From: Carnegiea gigantea
Taxonomy: Eukaryota; Streptophyta; Magnoliopsida; Caryophyllales; Cactaceae
Direction: 5' to 3'
Assembly (NCBI GenBank): GCA_029747015.1
Contig: JAKOGI010001976.1
Coordinates: 1 to 64,000, forward strand
DNA: 64,000 bases
In this document: positions 35,159-45,206 of the stretch, piece by piece
How positions within the stretch are numbered: position 1 is the first letter of the stretch
How the letters are laid out: each line of letters opens with the position of its first letter
The notes under the pieces: model-generated
The model's input: only the letters and a program-made list of their open reading frames with translations
Database searches by the model: none
Told to the model about the DNA's origin: nothing
Program-made: the position numbers and the translations under genes

Positions 35159-37441
35159 ACCCTTATCAAGGTCCCGTAATTCCTCAAAGTAGTCATCCAT
35201 ATCTAATCTACTACTTGGCCTAAGCCAATCTTATGCACATATAAGAGCTTGGACCGTCTTTTCACAATCAAACCAAACAAAATTTATAAGTTAATAAAAG
35301 ATAAATAAGTTATAAGTTTATAATATAATAAACAAATGTACTAATTAATCATTTACATTTGGAGTTAAAGAAGTTCAAAATGAATCAAGGGTACGTCCTC
35401 CTGCACTGAATGTCGACTTTGATGCAACCAGAGAAACAGGCATAGCTAAGACATCACGAGCCATATGAGCAACCATAGGATATCGAGGACTATGCACTTT
35501 CCACCATCCCAATACATCATCCCCTACTTCATCCTCTTCAAGTCCCTCATTTAGGTACTTTTGCAACTTTGTCTTGATGATGCCTCTTTCTCCATCTGAC
35601 CCCTTTAACTTCTTTCTTAATTGTTATGCATAAGAGGCAGCTCCACTACTTGCATTACCCTTCTCAATTTCAGGTTGTATCCCACTACTCTACCCACTTT
35701 GAGGAGTCAATGGCTTATACAATTCCCAATATTCATCAAACAAAGTTTCTAATTTTTCTCTCACTTTCGAGACTATAGCGCTACCTTGTACTTCGCCGAA
35801 CAAATCACAAAGAGAAACCTCAAGACCTGCTAACTTGTACATAAGATCAAAGATGGGAGCAATATACATCAACGAGTTTGTTTTCTCAGGTGTGCCATAG
35901 TACTTATCATATTTCATTCTCATCCTCTTGGCCATTTCCTTAAAGTTTGTGACTCTAGATCCAATCTCATCAATTTCCTCACTTTCTTCGTCATTAGCAT
36001 CAATGGCCTTAACAACTTCCTCCAAGTTGTTTAACATACTATGAATAGCCACAATCTCAAAAAAAAGCAAGTTCAATGTCACATATGAAGTACCAGACAA
36101 ATGCAAAGTCACATTATAAAAAACCTCCAAAAAAACTAACAAGTGTTTAACTTGTTTCCAATTATTAGAGTCAGGAGGCCTATCTGCATCATCATCTTTT
36201 GCTAACTCCACATTATAATAAGGGTCTCTTTTGCTACATTTTGTGAATGCATGCTCATACACTAAAGCAGTGCTAAGCATCTTATAAGTTGAGTTCCATT
36301 TAATGGGGACATCAAGAGACAAAGAAGCCTTACTCTCAATTTTTTCTGCAATTGCACATTCTTGAAATCGTTGCAACCTACTAGGAGATTGCCTAATAAA
36401 TCCCACAGCAGCTCGAACACGCTTAACTGATTTTCCAACAACCTTCAACCCATCCCACACAACCAAATCAAGTATGTGAGCAATACATCTGACATGTAAG
36501 AATTCCCCACTAGAGAAAAGAAAATAACCATGTTGCTTAAACTCACCAATAAGGGCATTACAAGCAGTGCTCCCAGCATTATCCACAGTAATAGTGTACA
36601 GTTTAGATGCTAAACCCCAATCATCTAAGCATTTTCCTCGAACAAGAGCAATATCATCACCTTTATGACTGGAAATGACACAAAAATTCAATATTTTCTT
36701 ATGCAATTTTCAATCATTATCAATAAATTGAGCAGTTACAACCATATAATTAATCCTCTGAAGTGAAGTCCATGTGTCAGTTGTCACACACACCCTTTGA
36801 CATGAATGTGAAAGATATTCTTTCAGTTTCACCCTTTCATCTGCATATATGCGATAAATGTCTCTTGCAATGGTAATACGTGAAGGCACATTAAGTGAAG
36901 GACAACAAATAGACATCATTAGCCTAAACCCCGCATTTTCAACAAACCTAAAGGGTAGCTCATCGATTATGATCATTTTGGCTATAGACTCCCTTGCTTC
37001 ATGAGGATTCAATGCCCATGTCTTCAATCTAGCTTCACCCTCATTATTTTGATCTTTTTCAAAAACCAACTGAGTTTGTGTCCGGTTGCTTTGATTATTC
37101 GGATTTTCAGGACACTTTGGAAAATGATTTTTCAGGTTCTTCGTTCCATTCTTACTAGAGTCGACCTTATATATTTTACCACAGTATTTGCACTTACCGG
37201 CCACTCTTTTGCCATTTTCTTTGAGCTCTTTGAAATGTTCCCAACACTTTGCCCTTTGAGTGGACTTTCTAACAACTTGTTCCCCCTTACTCTTACTTTG
37301 TGTTGCTCTTTGACTTGCCTCTTCCTCCTCTTCAATTTCAGTAGGGTCGTTCGGTTGGTGCTCACTTGAAATATCGACATCCATGTCACCCGATTCTTCT
37401 CTTATGGAACTACTTCTCTTTTTGGATTTGGAGCTCGACAT
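35159..37441 (-). pseudogene. hAT transposase with BED zinc finger, stop-interrupted
   Basis: One reading frame from the ATG at 37441 holds all hAT parts. A Ser/Glu-rich N-terminus comes first. The BED finger at residues 65-115 includes CWEHFKELK, CKYCGKIYK and NLKNHFPKC. The central RNase H-like transposase includes PSRITIARDIYRIY, CVTTDTWTS, TVDNAGSTACN and HVRCIAHILDLVV. The C-terminal dimerisation region includes YPMVAHMARDVLAMPVS and SKSTFSAGGR. It is interrupted in frame by TGA at 36710-36712, TAG at 35690-35692, TAA at 35624-35626 and TGA at 35375-35377. A 99-bp intron (35258-35356, GT..AG) precedes a last exon with QALICA and another stop. No frameshift is needed across this long frame. 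The element could move only with transposase supplied elsewhere. Confidence 0.92.
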
Positions 37442-37504
37442 CTAGCATTGACCAGCAATTAAAAAAATACATAAGTAGCTAACAATATATATATATATAT
37501 ATAT

Positions 37505-37559
<55 letters not shown>

Positions 37560-39292
37560 TATATAGATATATATATAGATCATGTTATTTAAAAAAAATA
37601 AAAATACAAAAATAACAAAACTTACATTTCGAGAACACGCCGTAAGAGACTCCATAATGACTAATCAAATCCAAAGTTGAACTTAAGAATTATACCTGAA
37701 AAAGTAAATGTTTATATGGTTACATTATAAAACGTGGCATTAAAGCAGGGATATGCAAGATAAGCTATTGAACCAGAGCATTAACGATAAATAATTTGAT
37801 AAATAAAACGTGGCATTAAGTAGGCATACGGGATACCTAATCACTTTGACTCAATATTCACTTGAATACTTAATCACTTTCACTCCATTGAGTCAGGTTT
37901 TGGTATAGTGTAAAGAACACAGATGGTTGAACGTTCTAGGCAAAATAAATTCTACAAGAGCATGGCTCTTTTTATTAGTGCAATAATCCCATTCAATCCA
38001 ATACAGAGGTTATTAACATTGCTAGAGAAAGAGTTAGATTTATAGGAAAGCATAGTAGTAATGAAGAAGGCTTCACACTTTGCTCAAATAAAGAAAAAAT
38101 TAAAGAAAGTCATATTCATTCACATCAACAACACCAGTAGAGATAGAAAATTTACAGTAAAAAAGCCATTCATTCATATTAGTCTACACTCTTCAGAGTC
38201 ATATTGCTTTTGCTTTAGGCGCAACATTCACTTTCATTCTTTTCATTCAGAGTAAGCAAGTAGCCACCCAAAATTCTTGAAAGCCAAGGTTTACAGACTT
38301 CAGGCTGACATCATGCAATGGGGTCAATTTTAAACGATAAGCAATAATTTCGACATCCTTGGCAGAATCGACCTAAAATGAATTGGAAAAACATACATTA
38401 AAGTGATAGCAAAGTCATCAATAAGTGCATTACATATGCCAAGAAATAATATCAGTATCCTATATAATAATCTTACCTTCTATTTAGCTTGTGCTATGCT
38501 TGATATTACAAATAACCTCAAAATTCATGGAGCAGTACACCATACAAATAGGCAATTGGCAATAGTAGCACAGCAAGAAGCTTAGAAGCCAACAATAGAT
38601 CAATGAATTGCATAATTTACATCAAACAATTGAGAAATCAAATGAAATCCAATGAATTTCATTCACCGATGGACAGGGAGAGAAGAGATCAGAGTTCAAC
38701 CTCTAAAACACTCACCGATGGGAGGTGGGTCAATGGCAGAACTAGTGAATGGTGATGGACAGAGAATTCGGCAGTCAATGGTGGTCCGGTGCATGGTGGA
38801 CATGGAGAGAAGAGTCAGCAGCAACCGACAGGACAACCAAGACTGACGCCGTGATGCTTGGGGCGGGCTGGTTTTGAGGTAATCACTGCCAACGTGAAAG
38901 ACCTGAGCGTCCGTATCAGATGGGCCGCCGGTCACGGCTGTCGGCACTGGGCTGGGGTCACAATGCTGACAGTTAGAGAGAGAGAGAGAGTTAGAGAAAG
39001 GGGAGGTAGCACGCTGGAATGGAGAGTCGAGACGCAGAGAGCACTAGGGTAGGCTGAAGGTGAGTTGCAAACAATAGGCCCGCCAAGTCTGGAAACTGAA
39101 AATCAAAATTGAAATTTGAAAAACTCCAAAAACCCTAAAAAAAGGGGTCCACGGTCCAACCGGTCCGAACCGGGACCGGATCGAATACCGAAACTAGATA
39201 AAGACAGGACCGTGGATCGAACCGACTAAGCCCGATCTAGTCTGGTCCGGTCCGGTCTAGGGCCGGTCCAGAACGAATAATGAACAGCCCTA
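37442..39292. other. hAT 5' region with TA microsatellite
   Basis: Upstream part of the hAT element. It contains the (TA)n tract at about 37485-37578, AT-rich DNA with no coding seen, GA repeats near 38976, and the GGTCCGG subterminal array at 39150-39265. The frames at 38652-39052 have no motif I recognise. Confidence 0.5.
37485..37578. repeat. (TA)n microsatellite with TAGA interruptions
   Basis: Nearly pure ta dinucleotides broken by tatagata units, lying inside the hAT element upstream of the transposase start. Confidence 0.95.
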
Positions 39293-39300
39293 AGGGTAAT

Positions 39301-39404
39301 TAGAAAGTTGTTGGAAAGACTTAGTGCAAGGTCTTACTTGATGTGACGTATAGTAGAGATGAATGCAAACGGTGGTGTGGGAAGGGAGCTTGTTGTTTAT
39401 GTGT
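39301..39404 (+). repeat. Left MULE inverted repeat, inner part
   Basis: Continues the repeat cut by the hAT element. It pairs with about 41181-41268, sharing gacttagtg.aaggtcttacttga, gatgacgta and gtggtgtgggaagggagcttgttgttt (read as separate blocks). The pairing stops where the GT/TA microsatellite begins. Confidence 0.85.
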
Positions 39405-39631
39405 GTGTATATATATACACACACACACACACACACATACTAATATATAGGTATGTATGTATGCAGATGTAATGCGGTGGTGTGGGACTATATGTGTGTG
39501 TATATATATACACACACACACACACACACATACTAATATATAGGTATGTATGTATGCATGTATGTGTGTGCGTGTGTGTCCATATATATATGTATGTGTG
39601 CGTGTGTGTATGTCTATATATATATATATAT

Positions 39632-39682
<51 letters not shown>

Positions 39683-39700
39683 CACACACACATACATTTA
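39400..39700. repeat. Duplicated GT/TA/CA compound microsatellite
   Basis: Alternating (gt)n, (ta)n, (ca)n and (tgta)n blocks. A unit of about 98 bp occurs twice: gtgtgtatatatatacacac through gtatgtatgtatgca at about 39402-39462 and 39497-39557, joined by a gatgtaatgcggtggtgtggga segment that itself echoes the end of the MULE repeat. Long frames through it on both strands are repeat artefacts. Confidence 0.93.
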
Positions 39701-39836
39701 TATACATATGTATACATGTGTTGTTGTGTTGATGTGTACGTTTGTCACTGTGTTGCTGAAGTTAACCTTGGCGCACCTTCACTAGAACTATGGTAAACAA
39801 TTGAGAAGGTGGTAACTTTTTTGAGTTGGACTATAG

Positions 39837-40112
39837 TTAGGGGTAAGGTACTGAGGGCAGCATGTCCCGTTTGTGTTTGTTCTGACTGCCTCTGTTTATG
39901 AGCTTTTTGTGTAGGCCTCCATAACAACTGATTGTAGCATCTTCGTCATGATCTTCACGAATGTGCTTGCCCTTAATGGGCAAACTATATGCTTCACACA
40001 AGGGGATATCGGTCACTTGAGCGATGAATGCTTGGTGGATATCCTTTGTGGTAGCATACGCAACTTCCCAAGTCCATGACGCGTCTCCTCCATTCTCATT
40101 GAACCAACTCAT
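39837..40112 (-). CDS. Unidentified ORF inside the MULE
   Basis: 91 codons beginning MSWFNENGGDASWTWEV and ending KRDMLPSVPYP. Composition is protein-like (several Trp, a DHDEDAT acidic patch), unlike the low-complexity shadow frames nearby. I do not recognise a family. It may be a host exon captured by the MULE, or a decayed C-terminal piece of an element protein. The frame upstream of the Met is also open for some codons, so the start is uncertain. No expression evidence. Confidence 0.35.
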   Translation of the reverse strand: MSWFNENGGDASWTWEVAYATTKDIHQAFIAQVTDIPLCEAYSLPIKGKHIREDHDEDATISCYGGLHKKLINRGSQNKHKRDMLPSVPYP

Positions 40113-40770
40113 GTTTGTCTATGTATTTGTGAATTGAACGGGTTTTCCCATCTGATGTTGTTGTTTGTTTGGTTGACATGGACATGTGAAACACATTGGT
40201 AGATAGGTCTGGATTTAAGTGTAGTTTACGCAGACTTAGAACTAGGTGTACCCGTGTAACACATGACAGAAATAGTGGTTGTTGTCTGACCTTCACATAC
40301 CCGTGTACCAGTCCATAAACTCCTATCTACTAGTGCACACTGCCTCTTTAAGTGTGGTAAGCAATAGCACAATGGTGTGTATTATTAAAGTAATGTGAAC
40401 AAGTTAATAAGGGTAAAACGATGCAATTTAGGCGCACAATAGGACCTTTTAATTACATAACTACATCAGCAAACATACATAAATGTTGCGTTTATTGTGC
40501 AACATTATATACAATAGTACTAGCAATTTACATTGATCATGAACTACAAAAAACCATATATTCTGTCTAACGCTACAAAGATCTCATCATCATCAGACAG
40601 TTCGATGATTTCCCCCCAATGCGCAGCCTACTTTTGCAGGTGATCACCTACACATTCCCCCCTTTCAGTCGCGTAAGCCCTACAATTACAACACAAACAA
40701 CATATAATCTACTCATTCTGATAAACAACATTCAATAAAGTACTTCATCAAATAAGTCTTCATTTATGCC
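40113..40770. other. MULE internal region
   Basis: Between the unidentified ORF and the mudrA remnant. At about 40615-40560 the minus strand reads an acidic IIELSDDDEIF stretch that may belong to the mudrA remnant. Otherwise nothing is recognised, and the DDE transposase core expected here is absent. Confidence 0.45.
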
Positions 40771-41222
40771 TCACCTTTTCACGCCTGTTTCTTCGTTGTT
40801 TCCCTTCAAACTACCATTTCCCCCACTAGCTACGCCTACCACACTATGATCGCAACTGAGCGTACGTCCTTCATTTTCTACACCAGCCTTATATCCTCGC
40901 CTCGTCGGCCCATCATTCCCACTCACATACAAATAGCCATGCTCTTCATTTCCATTGAAAAACATCCTCATATCCGCATCACCCTTAACTGTCATTAACA
41001 TTTGTCGGTTATACTTCAAATTATACTATAGTTTCTGCCAGACAAATCACTACATGTAATCTTTATCACCATTCTCCGCACCTCCTCCGCCTCCATCCCC
41101 TCATTCACCACAATACATTTCCTTAACCCTCCCACATATGTTACTTTCCCATCTCCACATTCCTCCAACTTCCCCCTATAACACATAAACAACAAGCTCC
41201 CTTCCCACACCACCATCTGCAT
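40771..41222 (-). pseudogene. mudrA-like N-terminal remnant
   Basis: Two overlapping minus frames joined by a frameshift near 41019. The first (41222-41016) reads VVWEGSLLFMCYRGKLEE, VTYVGGLRKCIVVNEGM and EEVRRMVIKI. The second (41019-40771) reads LKYNRQMLMTVKGDADMRMF then HGYLYVSGN. The order (a short beta-rich domain with YVGG, then '..L..I..DAD...M') is that of plant MURA-like proteins before the transposase core. It begins in the MULE inverted repeat, as in other MULEs where the repeat supplies the promoter. The core is missing. Confidence 0.65.
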
Positions 41223-42252
41223 CCATTTCTACAATACGTCATGTCAAGTAAGACCTTACACTAAGTCATTCTAATAACTTTCCAATTACCCTGCATGTCA
41301 TATAATAATATATTTTTGTTATCATAAACAATACAATATCATTTACGCAACAAAAACACATAACATACTCCACACCACTACTGCTACAGGTGTACCTATT
41401 CTATACTCTTTGCCTACCACGATAAACACTTCATTATTTCCAGGTTAACCATTGCCCTGTTGTTGGTGAAATGGTGAATGTTGCTGAATACCGTACAGTC
41501 TTCCATGAAAAACCTTCCCCCTTTTTCAACCTATTACATCGCCCCCCTGATGCATGCATTTCAGTTTGCACATCAACTACAAATTACCTAACGGGGTAAA
41601 CGCCTGCCACCATCATGGCATACCATTTACCCCAAACATTTACCTGCCACAAAGCCAAAAACAATCAAAACAACATCATCCCACATACAAAATCGTTTAA
41701 AATTACAAATAATTTTCACATACTTGTTGTCTATCATGCTGCTTGTAGCCATCTACCCATGTCAGGCGCTCCAACTCTTGCATCTCCAACTTCACGCCTC
41801 GCCTCCATCCTTACCTATACACCACCACCCAGCACTTCTAAAATTCTCCTGTACTTTCTCCAACACACTTACACCCACTCATCTTCTCCCACAATCACCT
41901 TCTCCTTCTTCAAATGGGGGTCAACTTTCAAGATACTTTCAACAACAGTTTCTCAGTAACAGAGATGTAGAGGAGTAGATTCAGCTATGGAGAGCCCTTT
42001 AGAGAGATTTAGCGTGGTCTAAAGTTCTCTCAAATCCTCACTTCTAGTTGAAAGATTTTTCAGAGAGAGAAAAACATAGCAGGCAACAAGTGGAGAGAGA
42101 GTGAGGTAGATTACTCATTAAGAACTTTTTTGTCTTTTCACTTCAATTCTCATTTTCAGCCCTAGAATTTCCCCCCCAAAACTAACACCTATTTATTGCA
42201 AAAAAAATGCGATGGTTATGGGCTTGTTGAAGTTTAACCCAGCTGTAAATTT
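41181..42252 (-). repeat. Right inverted repeat of the MULE
   Basis: 1,072 bp, uninterrupted partner of the split left repeat. Open frames at 41615-41959 and 41724-41978 mirror those of the left repeat and are not supported as genes. Confidence 0.88.
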
Positions 42253-42928
42253 CCCTCCGAAAATACAAATAGTTAAATTTTGATTTGGCAAAGATTTTGG
42301 GATTTGGGCAGGTGATTTTTGAGTATTTGGTTTTAGGGGTTTAAGTATTGCAAAATTCTACCATAATTGAAAAAATTTCAACTATTACAGTTGACAAATC
42401 CCAACCCTTAATGTAAACAAAAGAGATCTGAACCGTTGAAATTAATTACCTACAGCCTGTTAAACAAGTTAGCCTATTTTTCCCCTATTATACATGTTAT
42501 CCTTTTTCTCTCTTCCGTACTACCCACTCTTTATCTCAGAGTTTCTCTCTAAAAACGAGGAATACTCCTCTCTTCACAGCTTTCTGCTGATTTTTTAAAA
42601 ATCCATAATCACCGACCATAGTAGTAGCGATTGGAGGCAAATCACCTCCATCTGATGCTTCCGACAAAGGCATCGACGCCTACAACTCACATCATTCTCC
42701 CTCTCACCTCAAACATAGTTGACTATGCTTAACTTTGCTCCATGACTCTCCTCCTCCATGCTTCTGAAGTTCTTCTGGATAAGTAGAATATGATTTCCTG
42801 GCCCAATAAAGTTATTGTTTGTTTTCCGAAATTTTCTGAAAAATATGGATTTTTTTACATAAATTTGTTTAAAATGCTGACAATTTGATGAATCTATACT
42901 AAAAATCTAGTGGGGGTATTCAATGGGT
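42253..42928. other. Intergenic, right of the MULE
   Basis: A CT-rich stretch at about 42505-42720 (tttctctcttccg, ctcctctcttcacag) resembles a plant 5' leader in composition, but no downstream coding frame supports a gene. Confidence 0.4.
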
Positions 42929-43135
42929 TCATGTTGGTCTTGCATGTCTAAATCGTTGGAGCATCATCGTAAATGGGTTGAACATAGACGAGGGTCTAAT
43001 GGAGATTAGGTCAATATCCAAGAGTTTTTGAACTGAGTAGCCATTACTCTTGAATTCTTCAATTTCACCACCAAAAGACCTCTTCAATGCAGCATATAGC
43101 ATGTCAAGTGTCTCTTATCTCTCCTCTGCATCCAT
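42929..43135 (-). pseudogene. Unrecognised protein-coding remnant
   Basis: Minus-strand frame with one stop after six codons (MDAEER then stop), then open to the TGA at 42929: MLYAALKRSFGGEIEEF, NGYSVQKLLDIDLISIRP, MFNPFTMMLQRF. The amphipathic, Gly/Pro-punctuated sequence looks like a real conserved protein, not random translation. A WQRIVTVLILELEG stretch just upstream (about 43200-43150) may belong to it in another frame. I do not recognise the family. It is probably a gene fragment or decayed exon. Confidence 0.4.
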
Positions 43136-44771
43136 CCATACCTTCAAGTTCTAGAATAAGGACAGTAACGATTCTTTGCCACATAGCAAATTTCAGGTCA
43201 TATCCAATTAAATTATCATTCTAAGAAGTTTACTGGAAATATGTGGAGACTATAGAGCAAGAATTCTTGAAGATGAGGAGAGAGAACACATGGAAAGGAC
43301 ATGGGGAAGGGAGGAGATAATGGGTCTCACTGGGTCATTGGCAACTTTGTAACTGCAACCCCCCTTCCCCAAAAAAAGGAACGAAAGGGAGAAAAAATAA
43401 TAAGAAATAAGTAGCCAGTTGTGGGAACCAGATATAGAAGGTTTTTCTAAAATAGATGAAAGGTTAAGATTTTCTTCTAATATCAAACGGTTCATGTAAT
43501 AGTTAATTATGATAATTGGAAAAAAAAAAAAGTTAACTATGGGAGAATCTTCCTTAAGTATTTGGTTTGAGGGGTTTGGAATTTCGAATTCTAATACAAG
43601 CAAAGGTAGCCGACAATGGCTGCCTTTTTTAACCCAATTTGGCCTTTCGTTTGTTTGGTTTATTAGTACAATGAAAGGGAATGAGTCAGTAAGAATGTGA
43701 GAGATTGATGTGTTGTATAATTGATAATTAGATTAATCAAGCTTGGGGTGATCTATGATTCAAGGTAGCAGGTCATTTAAGTAAGATATGACTTTGATTT
43801 TTAAAAAAAAACAATATGGAGTAGAATATGGCATGCCTTAGTTTCATTTATTCAGCGTAGTTATACAACGATCCAGATCATGCTGGCCCAGACATCACAT
43901 TGGGAACCACATATGTTTAACACGTAAGAGAACCCCAAACCAACTTTTATATGCCCTTAGAAAAACCAAACCAACTAGATCCAAACTCTCTACCTGATTA
44001 AGATTTTAATATTAATGTTACTGCCAAAACAGATTTTTCATATTAGGGTTGCTTGTATTTATTTGATGAATCAATATGAAATTGAAGAATTAATATTGAA
44101 AATGCCGTTACTAAAATTAAAATCATTTCAATCCAAGATCATCCAACTTAAAATTGTTATAACTCGAACATAAATTGAATGTTTTGATTGCCAAGGCTGA
44201 AACACTTCCATTTTGCGAAAATAGACATAAAAGATTAAATTGGAAAGGAGATTGATAGCACACTGTATCTCAAAAGGCATTCAATCGATGACTATATCAT
44301 GCAGAACACTCCAGTGAAGGAAGGATTGAAAGCATCTAGTTGATAAGGGCAAAATCTTCCAAAATGCTTAAATGAACCTACTGAACTGGAAGTCTAGAAC
44401 CCACAACTTACGAATATGAAAGTAAAATGAATAGTACTAAAGTACCCCTTAATAGAGCCCCCAACTTACTGAACTAGAGCCCACGTCCCCTTAATAGTTA
44501 GTTATTATTGATAGAACCTTGTTGTCCTGTAAAGCTCGAGAGATATATAAAAGGATATATACTTGTGGTACAAATAATTTTTGTCTTTTATTGATGGTAC
44601 ATACAATTTTTTATTAGGGTAAATGGTTGGCCTCCAAGTAGGTCCTATCACACAGTTTACCCAATCAGGTGTATATCACATATTCTGGCCCAATATCTAG
44701 TGCTCACCCTCCATAATTCCTACCCACACAAAAGTGAAGCAGTTTGACATTGATTTGAGGCTTGTGCTAAT
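43136..44771. other. Intergenic, no gene seen
   Basis: The frames at 43250-43603 (-) and 43509-43700 (+) have no recognised motif. AT-rich with short homopolymer runs. Borders the left LTR of Gypsy element D. Confidence 0.45.
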
Positions 44772-45206
44772 TATCACATGTTGACAATTCACTTAAGCTC
44801 AAACCCATGCATCATTAGTAAACTCACTTGGAACCCTTCCTTAGTTTGATTAGTAAGTCTTAAGTGATGCTTAACCTAGACTTAAGAATTTAGATAAGTA
44901 TACACACAGTCAAAGAGAACTTTGCAGAGAGTGAACACAAGGAAGTTTGGGGGAACGGCCATGTATTACACTAGGAATGCTTGATGTACACATGAGTCCC
45001 CTTGGAGGGTATAAGTACACATCCATCTCCTCAATGGTTGGTGGAGATCTATTTGATTCTACATTAATATTGTACATCCAGAATGTTCTTATAAATATCG
45101 AAGATTATACACAAGTATGAAATAGTGTAGAACGTTGTGGAACACTCTATAACTCGCTCTAGAGAATTCCAGAGAAATCTAGGACGTTCTAAAGTGGTCC
45201 ATGACA
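44772..45206 (-). repeat. 3' LTR of Gypsy D
   Basis: 435 bp. Its plus-strand left end (tatcacatgttgacaattcac...cccatgca) aligns with 58731 onward (tgtcacggtttgataattcac...cccatgca) for about 130 bp, until element F interrupts the other copy. Confidence 0.82.

Larger units (their letters stand above)
34018..39292 (-). mobile_element. hAT transposon inserted in the MULE left repeat
   Basis: 5,275-bp hAT element. Left end TAGGGTTGTTCAT; right end, reversed, TTAGGGCTGTTCAT. The target duplication is AAGGTAAT (34010-34017) and AGGGTAAT (39293-39300), 8 bp with one mismatch. The intact right MULE repeat shows the empty site as gggtaatt, which confirms the borders. Both subterminal regions are packed with ggtccgg/ccggacc words (34040-34180, 39150-39265). 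It encodes one BED-finger transposase on the minus strand. Confidence 0.93.
33040..42252 (-). mobile_element. Mutator-like element with long inverted repeats
   Basis: The termini read aaatttacggctaggataaa (left) and, reversed, aaatttacagctgggttaaa (right). The inverted repeats are about 1.07 kb: 33040-34017 plus 39301-39404 on the left, and 41181-42252 on the right. The left repeat is split by a hAT element. Without the hAT insertion the element is about 3.9 kb. It carries a mudrA N-terminal remnant (40771-41222) and an unidentified ORF (39837-40112). No MULE transposase core was found, so it is non-autonomous. A 9-bp target duplication was sought and not found at these borders, so the outer edges may be off or eroded. 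Confidence 0.85.

Noticed and set aside
37001..37389. Plus- and minus-strand ORFs overlapping the hAT BED region
   Set aside because: Alternative-frame shadows of the BED finger frame, which has the zinc ligands in order.
39321..39796. Several overlapping Tyr/Cys/Val/Ile-rich or Thr/His-rich ORFs on both strands
   Set aside because: They are translations of the GT/TA/CA microsatellite and of its reverse complement. The open frames follow from repeat periodicity.
33030..42262. 9-bp target duplication for the MULE
   Set aside because: The bases beside the two termini (aatgttcca and ccctccgaa) do not match, so no duplication is claimed.
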